NCBI GenBank assembly: GCA_963780825.1
Contig: CAWADL010000010.1
Coordinates: forward strand, 434,001 to 498,000
DNA length: 64,000 bases
Origin: Roseiarcus sp963780825
GTDB taxonomy: Bacteria > Pseudomonadota > Alphaproteobacteria > Rhizobiales > Beijerinckiaceae
Direction of reading: 5' to 3'
The notes beneath the pieces were generated by a model. It was given only the letters and a program-made list of their open reading frames with translations, did no database searches and was not told the origin of the DNA. Numbering within the stretch: the first letter of the stretch is position 1; each line of letters opens with the position of its first letter. Position numbers and translations under genes: made by a program. Positions 18,863 through 27,154 of this stretch are shown piece after piece.

Positions 18863-19162
18863 ATGAGGCTTTCGAACGACAGTCTTCTCGTTATTCTCGT
18901 CGTCGGCATTGTCGCGGGTTGGCTTGCCGGGCAATTGGTGCGCGGAGGCGGCTTCGGCCTCATTGGCGATCTCGTTGTCGGGGTCATCGGCGCGTTTATC
19001 GGCGATTGGCTGTTGCCGCGGTTGGGAATTCAACTCGGCGTCGGCATCGTCTCGCTCATCGTCGACGCAACCATCGGCGCCATCGTGCTTCTGCTGATCT
19101 TGCGGCTGGTGGGAGGCGGCGGTGTAGGCGGGCGGTGGGGCTGGCGCGGGCGTCGCTGGTGA
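18863..19162 (+). CDS. GlsB/YeaQ/YmgE-family small membrane protein
   Basis: This 99-residue protein has three glycine-rich hydrophobic helices (L-L-V-I-L-V-V-G-I-V-A-G-W-L-A-G-Q, G-L-I-G-D-L-V-V-G-V-I-G-A-F-I-G and I-G-A-I-V-L-L-L-I-L-R-L-V-G). This is the pattern of the 'transglycosylase-associated' family. These are stress-induced inner-membrane proteins of unknown mechanism. The C-terminus is Gly/Arg/Trp-rich (G-G-R-W-G-W-R-G-R-R-W). The RBS is AAAAGGAAACGCC. It appears to be a single-gene unit. Confidence 0.85.
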   Translation: MRLSNDSLLVILVVGIVAGWLAGQLVRGGGFGLIGDLVVGVIGAFIGDWLLPRLGIQLGVGIVSLIVDATIGAIVLLLILRLVGGGGVGGRWGWRGRRW

Positions 19163-19198
19163 AATTAAGGCGACCCTTCGTCGGATCGAGGCGGCGCC

Positions 19199-19295
19199 TG
19201 TAGCCGCGATCTCCAGATCGCGGTGATCGTGAGACCGCGCCTTGCTGAGAGAGCGCCGATCACGAAGCGACCGCGATCTGGAGATCGCGGCTACA
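19199..19295. repeat. Double-hairpin repeat, family C copy 3 with a different stem
   Basis: It keeps the outer TGTAGCCGCG / CGCGGCTACA ends of family C, but its hairpin stems read CCGCGATCT-CC-AGATCGCGG instead of CCGCGGTC-GTT-GACCGCGG. All four arms carry the matching change, so both hairpins and the overall inverted symmetry are preserved. Confidence 0.88.
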
Positions 19296-19312
19296 GCCCG
19301 GGTTGATTGGCT

Positions 19313-20293
19313 CTAGCGTGTCGCCGCGTTCCGCGCCGTTCTTACGCGCCGGCGAACCGCCCCGCCGCCCGCGAGCGCCAACACGGCGATGATCACCACG
19401 CCTTCAACCACATCCTGCGCCCCCGGCGGCAATCGCGCGATCTGCATCGTCGTGACGATCAACACCAGCAACAAGGCGCCAAACAACGTGCCGACCGCCG
19501 TGCCGGATCCGCCGAATATCAGCGTTCCGCCCAACACAACGGCGCCGAGCGATTGCAGCAGGAACGGTTGCCCCATCTCCAGGAAAGCGCCGCCGACGTA
19601 AGCGCCCTGCAGCAGCCCGGCGAAGGCGGCCAGGATCGAGCTGGCGAGAAACGCCGCCGCCGTCACCCGGCCGACCTTGACACCAGCAAGCCGCGCCGCC
19701 ACCGCATTCTGCCCGACGGCGGACAGCGAACGGCCGTAAGCCGTGCGATTGATGAGCAACGAAGCGACGCCGACCGCGACGAGCGCCAAGATCGCCATGA
19801 TCGGAATGCCGCCGACCCGCGCCGTGGCGACGACGCGCACCGCCGGCGCGATCACGAAGCCGGGAATCGCGCGATTGGCTAGCAGCGAAGCGGTGGCGAG
19901 CACGTAGCCCGTCGCCAGCGTCGCGATGATTGCGGGAATGCGCGCGATGATCACCAGACCGGCGTTGACCGCGCCGACGATCACGCCAAGCCCAAGCGTC
20001 GCCGCCAGTCCAAGCGGTATGCGGCTGTCGTGACCGCCGATGACGATCAACGCGATGTAGGCGCTCAGCGTCATCACGCTGGCGATGGAGAGATCGATGT
20101 TGCCGCCGCCGCTCGTCACCACCGCCATCTGCCCGAGCGCGACCAGCGTGAGGAACGAACCCGTCACCGCGACGCCGGAGAGGCTTGACAGCGATAGCTG
20201 GTTGGTCACCGCCGATAGGATGCCCCACAGGATCAGCACGCCCAGAAGCGACCAGACCCAGCGGTTGCGGTTCGCCCAGTCCGCGAATGTCAT
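19313..20293 (-). CDS. Sugar ABC transporter permease (RbsC-like) of the apionate locus
   Basis: This intact 326-residue inner-membrane permease starts at ATG 20293, overlapping the TGA of the fused ATPase-permease gene (20290). It has the family motifs V-T-S-G-G-G-N-I-D-L-S-I-A-S near residue 60, N-R-T-A-Y-G-R-S-L-S-A-V-G-Q-N-A-V-A-A-R-L-A-G-V (cytoplasmic coupling loop) and G-A-V-V-L-G-G-T-L-I-F-G-G-S-G. It would pair with the permease half of the fused protein to form a heterodimeric channel. It is the last gene of the transporter operon (binding protein, fused ATPase-permease, permease). The substrate is inferred to be apiose or apionate from the neighbouring enzymes. Confidence 0.87.
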   Translation of the reverse strand: MTFADWANRNRWVWSLLGVLILWGILSAVTNQLSLSSLSGVAVTGSFLTLVALGQMAVVTSGGGNIDLSIASVMTLSAYIALIVIGGHDSRIPLGLAATLGLGVIVGAVNAGLVIIARIPAIIATLATGYVLATASLLANRAIPGFVIAPAVRVVATARVGGIPIMAILALVAVGVASLLINRTAYGRSLSAVGQNAVAARLAGVKVGRVTAAAFLASSILAAFAGLLQGAYVGGAFLEMGQPFLLQSLGAVVLGGTLIFGGSGTAVGTLFGALLLVLIVTTMQIARLPPGAQDVVEGVVIIAVLALAGGGAVRRRVRTARNAATR

Positions 20294-22780
20294 GTCTCTA
20301 CGCTCCGTCCGCGCGTCAGCGTCTTGACCGCGAGGATCACCACCAGCAGCGCGCCTTGCACGGCGGCGTTGTAGTCCGGGCTCACATTGAGCATGCCGAG
20401 CAGCGCGCCGATCAGCGAGAGCGTGACGGATCCCGCCACGACGCCGAGCGGCGATATGAAGCCGCCGGCGAGACTGCAGCCGCCGACCACCACCGCCGCC
20501 ACCGAGAGCAGCGTGTACGCCCCTCCCGAATTGTAATCGCTTGCCGTGTTGATTGCCGTCAGCGCGAACCCCGCCAACAGTCCAAACAGGCTTGCCAGCA
20601 GATAGCGCAACGCCGCGTATTTCGGCGCATGCCATCCGGCCCGCGCCATCGCGACCGGGTTGGCGCCGAACGCCCGCAGCGTGACGCCAAGCGGCGTGCG
20701 ATCGATGGCGAACGCCAGCGCGGCGATGGCGACAAGAAACACCAGCGAGGTCGGCACGCCCGGGATCGACCAACCGATCGCCGCCGTCAACCATTCCGGG
20801 CTCGAGCCGCCGGGGGTCGGTTGCAAGGTATAGCCGACGCCGCTCCAGATGAACGAGGCCCCGAGCGTGACGACAATGGCCGGGATGCGACGCACCTGGA
20901 TGAGCGCGCCAAGCCCGCAATAAACCAGAACAGCGGCGACTAGCGCCAACACCCCGCTCAGCGGCGCGTCGATGAGCCATGTTGCGCTCAGCACATTGAC
21001 GAGCCCGGCAAAGGCGCCGATGCCGAGGTCGATTTCACTGCCACCGACAACGAACATCTGACCGATCGCGACCAACGCGACGGGAACGGCGGCCCAAAGC
21101 AGCAGATCGAGACCAAACACCGAAGCGATCTTGCCGTTCTCGGCCATCATCACCGCCAGCACCAGGAACAGGCTGAGGAACGGCGCCGTCGCCGCCACCG
21201 CTCGGCTAACATCGACGCCGCGCTTCGCGGGGCCTGGCGCGCCGGCGCCGCGCTCGCTGGCGGCCGCGAACGAAGCGCCGACGATCGCCTGTTCGCTGAT
21301 CGCCCCGCCGCTCAACTCCGCGACGATTTGCCCGCGCGCAAACACCAGAACCCGATCGCATTCCAGGAATTCGAGATCCTCCGTCGAATGCCAGACTATC
21401 AGTCGACCCAAGCGGGCGATGTCTGCCGTCAGTTGGTAGAAGTCGCGCTTGGCCGCCACGTCCACGCCGCGCGTCGGATCGTCGAGCAGGATGATCGGCG
21501 CGTCGGCGACCAGCGCGCGGGCGACCAGCGCCTTCTGCTGGTTGCCGCCGCTGAGATCGAGAATATCCGATTTGAGCCGGTCGACATCGAGCCGCAGCCG
21601 CTCGGCGGCCGGCGCCGCGACGCGGCGCTCGTCGTCTTGCGAAAGCCAGCGCCACATCGGCATGTCGGCAATTCGCCCGAGGCCGATGTTGGCAAGCACG
21701 CTCCATAGCGGAAACACACCCTCGCGCGCGCGGTCGCCGGAGACGAAACTCGCGGCGCCGTCGCGCCAAACCTCGGCTTCCGCGCGCGGCGGAGCAAACA
21801 ACCGGCGCAGCAATTCCTTCTGCCCGCTGCCCTCCAGGCCGGCGAGGCCGACCACTTCGCCTTCGCGCAGCAGGATGTCGCGGCCGAGCGGCGCGACGAT
21901 CTCGCCGCTGATGCGCACGCGCACCGCGGCGTCTTTGCTGGCGGGGTTGGCCCGCAGCGTGGCGGGCAGCGCCGCCGCTTCGCCACCCATCATGCGCACG
22001 AGATCGGCGACGTCGACCTCTTTGGCATCGCCGTTCCAGATCAAGCGTCCGTTGCGCAAAACCGCCACCCGCATCGCGATGTCGACGATCTCAAACAACT
22101 TGTGACTGATGAAGACGAACGAAACGCCCTTGGCGGCTTGCGCATGAATGAAGCTGCGCAGTTGCTGGCTGCGCTCGGGGCCGAGCGACGACGTCGGCTC
22201 ATCGAGAATGACGAGCCGCGCGTCCGGCGCGGTCGCGACGCGCGCAATCTCGACCATCTGGCGCTCGCCGATCGGCAACGCGCCGACCTCGCGATCGACC
22301 TCGACGCCATTGCCCGGAAACACCTCGTCTAGCGCCTCCCGCGCCCGGGCCCGATAGATGGCTCGCCAACCCGGGCGCCACGCGCGCCGCCGCCGGCGTC
22401 TCCAGGAAGAAATTCTCCGCCACCGTCAGGTTGCCGCAGAGCGACAGTTCCTGATGAACCATGCGAATGCCGATCGCCTGCGCGTCGCTCGCATTGTAGT
22501 GGTCGAATGACAGGTCGCGCCCGGCGAAGGCCAGGCGGCCCTCGTCTGGCCTGGCCGCGCCGCAGAGGATGCGAACCAACGTGCTTTTGCCGGCGCCGTT
22601 GCCGCCGATCAGACCCAGCACTTCGCCGCGGGCGATGTCGATGGAAACGTCGGTGTTGGCCTTGGTGGGGCCGAACGCTTTGCTGACGCCCTGCAACGAA
22701 ACCAGGGGCGTGAACGCAGGCTGGCGCTCATTCGACGCGACGAGGGTCAGGACCGGCTTGGTGAATTGACTGCGTGTCAT
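20290..22780 (-). CDS. Fused sugar ABC transporter: tandem RbsA-type ATPase plus RbsC-type permease
   Basis: About 830 residues. Residues 1-500 form a tandem ATPase: Walker A G-G-N-G-A-G-K-S-T-L-V near residue 60, L-P-I-G-E-R-Q-M-V-E-I-A-R-V and Walker B V-I-L-D-E-P-T-S in domain 1; G-L-E-G-S-G-Q-K-E-L, L-S-G-G-N-Q-Q-K and I-L-L-D-D-P-T-R-G-V-D-V in domain 2. After a linker of about 20 residues (A-S-E-R-G-A-G-A-P-G-P-A-K-R-G) a complete permease follows, with G-G-S-E-I-D-L-G-I-G-A-F and A-F-G-A-N-P-V-A-M-A-R-A-G. The ATPase-permease junction lies in one uninterrupted frame of 677 codons. The only frameshift is in domain 1 near 22365, one extra G. The junction has no alternative stop/start pair that one inserted base would explain, so the fusion looks real. 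No clear Shine-Dalgarno precedes ATG 22780. Confidence 0.82.
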
Positions 22781-22885
22781 GCTTTAGCCGTTCGGGAATG
22801 GGCGCTCCACCGGGCAGGGGAGTTTGTCCGGCGGGAATCCGAGCCGACCGCTTCGGGCCGGCTCAGCTTTATCAGACAGCCAACC

Positions 22886-23918
22886 TCACTTCTTGGAAAG
22901 CAGATTCTGCTCGACCCACTCCGCCGAGTAGGTCGGGCTGACGATCATACCGGAGGGCAGATCGGCGAACTGCTTTAGGTTGTCCTGGGTGACGGTCGCG
23001 ACCGGCATGATCATCAGCTTCGGCGGATTGGCGCCCTTCACCATCGCGAGCGCAAGCCAGAACGCGGCGCCGCCGATGCCGGGCGTGGTGTTCATCGAGA
23101 TGGTCTGATAGCCGCTCGCCGCCTTTGCCGCCCACCATTTGATGAAGTCGGTGCTGCCGCCGCCTTCGATGATCGGCGGCTTGTCCTTATAAGCGCCGCC
23201 GAATTGATCGAACGCCTGCGCGATGCCGAAATCGTCACTGCCGCCCTGGCCGAGCACCGCGTCGATATGCGGCAGGCTAGGCAGTACGTTGGCGATGGCG
23301 GACTGCGCGACCGACGCCGTCGCTTGACCGTAGACGGTCGCCACGACTTTGATGTCCGGATATTCCTTCAGCGCCGCTTCCTGGGCGTTGAACATGTCGT
23401 TGTCGGGCGCCGAGCCCTTGACGCCGCGCACCTGCAATACGTTGCCCTTGCCGCCGAGCTTCTTGAACACCCACTCGGCTTCTTCTTTCTTGTAGCCCGT
23501 GAAGTCGAAATTGAGCTGATAGTTGCAGGGCGCAGAGGCGATCGAATTCGAAGCTGACGACCTTGATCCCCGCCTTGCAGGCCTTCTCGATGATGCCGTT
23601 CACCGCCGTCTCGGACGCCGCATCGACCGCAATGGCATCGACCTTCTTGAGGATCAATTCGGCGATCTGGCTGTTCTGCTGCGCGACCGTCTGGTCGCCG
23701 TTGAGCACGATGTAGTCGGCGATCTTGCCGGCGGCCTTGGCCTCCTTGGCCGAGGCCTCGAAAGCCTCGACCATCTGATGGCGCCAGGTGTTGCCGTAAT
23801 AGGCGTTGGACAGCGCGATGACCGGTTTGTCTGGCGAGGCGGCGGCCGGCGCCGTTGCGGCGACCAAAAGCGGCGCGGCGGCTAGCGCGCCGAGAAACGT
23901 CGTTAGGCCCAACTTCAT
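22886..23918 (-). CDS. Sugar ABC transporter substrate-binding protein of the apionate locus, one frameshift
   Basis: Periplasmic binding protein type 1, about 343 residues. It starts at ATG 23918, preceded by GGGAGGACATGCG. The signal peptide G-A-L-A-A-A-P-L-L-V-A-A-T-A-P-A-A-A precedes S-P-D-K-P-V-I-A-L-S-N-A-Y-Y-G-N-T-W-R. The frame break near 23540 is one extra A (GAATTCG where GATTCG is expected), after which S-F-D-S-I-A-S-A-P-C-N-Y-Q-L-N-F-D-F is restored. It is the first gene of the transporter operon and is divergent from apnO, so uptake and the first catabolic enzyme share a control region. Ligand apiose or apionate is an inference from that context. Confidence 0.87.
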
Positions 23919-24006
23919 CGCATGTCCTCCCATCTCGCTTGTCCGGCTGTTCCGGATTGATCGAGCGAAAGCGTCATGCCACAGCGATTGACATGATGCA
24001 AGTTAG

Positions 24007-24017
24007 GTCATTATACC
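24007..24017. promoter_or_regulatory. Candidate NanR-like operator in the binding protein/apnO divergent region
   Basis: The plus strand reads GTCATTATACC; the minus strand reads GGTATAATGAC and includes a perfect TATAAT that could be the -10 of the binding-protein gene. The same 11-base pattern with one change recurs at 25815-25825, upstream of the GntR regulator and oiaX genes. E. coli NanR, an FCD/GntR relative, recognises GGTATA repeats. Confidence 0.4.
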
Positions 24018-24060
24018 AGTTGCGCGTCGGCCGAGCGCGACCCCGAGAGGAAACAGCCTG

Positions 24061-24891
24061 ATGACAATCGATCGCACTTTTCGGCGCCGGCGGAAAAATG
24101 GGCTATCGCCTCGCCACCAATTTCCAAAACTCCCGCTTCGAGGTGCGTCATGTCGAATTGGCGCAGGCCGGCCGCGAGCGACTGAAGACGGGGCTCGGGA
24201 TCGACTGCGTCGATGCCGACGCCGCGCTGGATAAGCGCCGACGTCGTGATTCTCGCGGTGCCGGACACGCATATCGGCAAGGTCGCGGCGGGCATCGACA
24301 ACATGCTGCGGCCGGGCATGATGGTGATCGCGCTCGACGCGGCGGCGCCATTCGCCGGACATCTGCCGAAGCGGCCAGATCTCACTTATTTCGTCACCCA
24401 TCCCTGCCATCCGCCGATCTTCAACGACGAGACCGAGATGGCCGCCAAGCGCGATCATTTCGGCGGCGTGCACGCCAAACAGCACATCGTCAGCGCGCTG
24501 ATGCAGGGGCCGGAGAGACGACTACGCGCTCGGCGAGGAGATCGCCAAGGTGATCTGGGCGCCGGTGATGCGCTCGCATCGCGTCACCGTCGAGCAGATG
24601 GCGCTGCTGGAGCCGGGCCTGTCCGAGACGGTCGTCGCCACGCTGCTGGTCGTCATGCGCGAGGCGATGGACGAGGTGGTGGCGCGCGGCGTGCCCAAGG
24701 AGGCGGCGCGGGATTTCCTGCTCGGCCATATGAACGTGCTCGGCGCCGTCATATTCGAGGAGACGCCGGGCGTGTTCTCCGACGCCTGCAACAAGGCGAT
24801 CCAGTTCGGCAAGCCGGCGCTGATGCGCGCGGATTGGAAGAAAGTGTTCGAGCCGGAGGAAATCGCAGCCAGTATCCAGCGGATCACCTGA
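24061..24891 (+). CDS. apnO: D-apionate oxidoisomerase (ApnO), frameshifted
   Basis: About 275 residues of the family with a Rossmann N-terminus and a phosphogluconate-dehydrogenase-like C-terminal domain. ApnO oxidises and rearranges D-apionate to 3-oxo-isoapionate with NAD+. The reconstruction reads A-L-F-G-A-G-G-K-M-G-Y-R-L-A, then V-V-I-L-A-V-P-D-T-H-I-G, Y-F-V-T-H-P-C-H-P-P-I-F-N-D-E-T, A-P-V-M-R-S-H-R-V-T-V-E-Q-M-A-L-L-E-P-G-L and G-H-M-N-V-L-G-A-V-I-F. Three single extra bases (about 24085, 24235 and 24525) break it. The start ATG 24061 follows GAGAGGAAACAGCCTG. The assignment rests on recalled family similarity plus the RuBisCO-like and DUF1537 genes next to it. Confidence 0.85.
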
Positions 24892-24904
24892 GCGCCGGCC
24901 GCCC

Positions 24905-25000
24905 TGTAGCCGCGGTCGATGACCGCGGCGGCGCCGTGATCGAAGTCTTGCCGGGATAGGGACGCTCACACGGCGACCGCGGTCAACGACCGCGGCTACA
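24905..25000. repeat. Double-hairpin repeat, family C copy 4
   Basis: TGTAGCCGCGGTCGATGACC at the left and its near-inverse at the right; the left loop is changed from GTT to GAT. It sits between the convergent apnO and GntR genes, where it could terminate both. Confidence 0.88.
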
Positions 25001-25027
25001 TCTGGGCGGATTGACAGAGCGCCGAGC

Positions 25028-25750
25028 TCAGCCGCGCGAACTCGATTGGTGCGTATAGAGCTTCGCTGAGCGATCGAGATGGCGAGTCATCGCGCGCTCG
25101 GCGGCGTCCGCGTCGCGGGCTTCGATACAATCAACGATCTCCTTATGCTCAGCGAGCGTGACGTTCTCCTTGCCCGTCCAAATCAGCACCTCGGTATGAT
25201 AGGCTCTCAGCCAGCTCAGCATCGCCTCGCTGACCGCCTCGTATAGCGGGTTGCCACTGATCGCGGCGATGCGCGTATGAAAGCTCATGTCGACGTGGAT
25301 GAAGGCGTCAGGTTTCTTCAATTGCCGACGTTGCGCATCGACGGCTTCCCGCAACGCCGCGACGTCGGCGCGCGTCGCCTTCTTCGCCGCCTCCCGCGCC
25401 ATGCCTCGCTCGAAAAACCGACGCGCCTGTTTGAGATGTTCGAGCGATGCCGGCGAGGCGGACAGCAGCACATGCGCGACGGCGTCGACTTGTTGCAAAA
25501 TGGACTTCGCCGTCGGCTGCCGCACCTTGGCGCGCTCGCCATGCGAGATCGTCAACAATCCCATGTTGCTCAGCTGCTGCATCGCCTCGCGGATCGCCGG
25601 CCGGCCAACACCGAAGCGCTCCATCAATTCACGCTCGGAGGGCATCGCGTCGCCCGGCTGCAAGTCGCCCGTTGCGATCAAAGTCTTCAGACGATCGAAC
25701 ACCTCGTCCGACAATTTGCGACGGACAATGGGATCGGGCGTCGCGATCAT
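25028..25750 (-). CDS. FCD/GntR-family regulator, NanR-like
   Basis: This intact 240-residue repressor-type protein has an N-terminal winged helix (residues 10-80) with G-D-A-M-P-S-E-R-E-L-M-E-R-F-G-V-G-R-P-A-I-R-E-A-M-Q. The C-terminal FCD ligand domain (about 95-230) has F-H-T-R-I-A-A-I-S-G-N-P near residue 155 and A-E-H-K-E-I-V-D-C-I, which supply the usual metal-binding Asp/His set. The helix-turn-helix wording (Q-Q-L-S-N-M-G-L-L-T-I-S-H-G-E-R-A-K-V) resembles NanR-type regulators. It is divergent from oiaX/oiaK and next to apnO, so it most likely controls the apionate genes with apionate or a pathway intermediate as ligand (inference). Confidence 0.88.
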   Translation of the reverse strand: MIATPDPIVRRKLSDEVFDRLKTLIATGDLQPGDAMPSERELMERFGVGRPAIREAMQQLSNMGLLTISHGERAKVRQPTAKSILQQVDAVAHVLLSASPASLEHLKQARRFFERGMAREAAKKATRADVAALREAVDAQRRQLKKPDAFIHVDMSFHTRIAAISGNPLYEAVSEAMLSWLRAYHTEVLIWTGKENVTLAEHKEIVDCIEARDADAAERAMTRHLDRSAKLYTHQSSSRG

Positions 25751-25810
25751 TGTTGAACGATCCCGGATTGACCAGCGCCGTGAATCGAGTTGCGCCTACT
25801 CATCTGATGG

Positions 25811-25825
25811 CATAGTCATCATACC
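25811..25825. promoter_or_regulatory. Candidate NanR-like operator between the GntR regulator and oiaX genes
   Basis: The plus strand reads CATAGTCATCATACC. The minus strand reads GGTATGATGACTATG, an imperfect inverted repeat (GGTAT...ATGCC with the next bases) that includes TATGAT, a possible -10 for the regulator gene. It shares GTCAT-Y-ATACC with 24007-24017. Confidence 0.4.
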
Positions 25826-25864
25826 TCTTCAAGCCCCCGCGTTCCCGAGAAGGGCAGCCTGACC

Positions 25865-27139
25865 ATGACCTCCTCCGTCATTCGCATGACCTACCTCATC
25901 GAGACCGGGGGCGAGGTCGCCGCGTTGGCTGAGAAAATCGCCAGCGATCAATCGACGGGAACCTTTGTGCCGACTTCCGGCGAGACGCCCGAGCTGAAGG
26001 CGCGGGTTGGCGCTCGGGTTGTTGCGGTTCGTCCGCTGCCGCCGACCAAGGCGCCGTCTTTCCCGCAGTCGCGCCCTGGTCCCGATGGGCAGTTCCACCG
26101 CGGCGAGGCCGACATCGAGTTTCCCCTTGAAGCGGTCGGCGTCGATCTCGCCGCGCTCACGACCATCGCTATCGGCGGCGTCTGGTCGATCAAGGGCTTT
26201 AGCGGCGTGCGCATCGTTGACATGAAATTGCCGTCTGAGTTTGGCGCCGCGCATCCTGGGCCGCAGTTCGGCATCGAGGGCAGCCGCGCGCTGACCGGCG
26301 TGCGCGGGCGGCCGATCATCGGCTCCATCGTCAAGCCGGCGTTGGGCCTCAGACCGCACGAAACCGCGGAGATGGTGCGCGAACTGGCGGAGGCCGATGT
26401 CGATTTCATCAAGGATGACGAGAAGCTGATGAGCCCGGCCTATTCGAGCTTAAAGGACCGGGTGAAGGCGATCATGCCGATCCTGCTCGATCGCGAACAG
26501 AGGACGGGCAAGAAGGTCATGTACGCCTTCGGCATTTCGCACGCTGATCCGGACGTGATGATGCAGAACCACGATCTCGTCGCCGAGGCCGGCGGCAACG
26601 CGGCGGTCATCAACATCAACTCGATCGGCTACGGCGGCTTTGCTTATCTGCGCAAGCGTTCGCGGCTCGTGCTGCACGCGCATCGCAATGGTTGGGACAT
26701 CCTGACCCGTCATCCCGGCCTCGGTCTGGACTTCCGCGTCTATCAACAGTTCTGGCGGTTGCTCGGCGTCGATCAATTCCAGATCAACGGCATCGGCGCG
26801 AAATATTGGGAGCCGGACGAGTCGTTCGTGCGCTCGTTTCACGCGCTCAATGAGCCGCTGTTCTCGCCCGCCGATCGGCCTTTGCCGGTCGCCGGCTCCG
26901 GGCAGTGGGGCGGTCAGGCGCCGGAGACTTATGCGCGCACCGGGCAGACGTTGGATCTGCTTTATCTCTGCGGCGGCGGCGTCGTCAGTCATCCCGGCGG
27001 ACCCGCGGCGGGCGTGCGCGCCGTCAGGCAAGCCTGGGAGGCGGCGGTCGCGGGTGTCAGCCTGGAGACCTACGCGCGCGAACATCGCGAACTCGCCGAG
27101 GCGATCGCCAAATTTGGCGGCGGCGACGATTCGGCCTGA
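25865..27139 (+). CDS. oiaX: RuBisCO-like protein, 3-oxo-isoapionate-4-phosphate decarboxylase (OiaX) candidate
   Basis: This intact 424-residue RuBisCO large-subunit fold protein has active-site equivalents at K157 (S-I-V-K-P-A-L-G-L), carbamylatable K183 with D185 and E186 (F-I-K-D-D-E), H273-R274, K313 (N-G-I-G-A-K-Y-W-E) and S345 (V-A-G-S-G-Q-W-G-G). The metal site is complete, but sequence around the loops is not that of carbon-fixing forms and no small subunit is present. In D-apionate catabolism the RuBisCO-like enzyme decarboxylates 3-oxo-isoapionate 4-phosphate to L-erythrulose 1-phosphate and CO2. The DUF1537 kinase starts 15 bases downstream and ApnO is upstream, which supports that role. 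A transcarboxylase/hydrolase relative (OiaT) is the main alternative. Confidence 0.85.
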   Translation: MTSSVIRMTYLIETGGEVAALAEKIASDQSTGTFVPTSGETPELKARVGARVVAVRPLPPTKAPSFPQSRPGPDGQFHRGEADIEFPLEAVGVDLAALTTIAIGGVWSIKGFSGVRIVDMKLPSEFGAAHPGPQFGIEGSRALTGVRGRPIIGSIVKPALGLRPHETAEMVRELAEADVDFIKDDEKLMSPAYSSLKDRVKAIMPILLDREQRTGKKVMYAFGISHADPDVMMQNHDLVAEAGGNAAVININSIGYGGFAYLRKRSRLVLHAHRNGWDILTRHPGLGLDFRVYQQFWRLLGVDQFQINGIGAKYWEPDESFVRSFHALNEPLFSPADRPLPVAGSGQWGGQAPETYARTGQTLDLLYLCGGGVVSHPGGPAAGVRAVRQAWEAAVAGVSLETYAREHRELAEAIAKFGGGDDSA

Positions 27140-27154
27140 CGCGGAGTTGATCGC

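Noticed and set aside
25865..27139. Genuine CO2-fixing RuBisCO
   Set aside because: No small subunit or phosphoribulokinase gene, and the kinase/ApnO context and loop sequences fit the apionate RuBisCO-like group.
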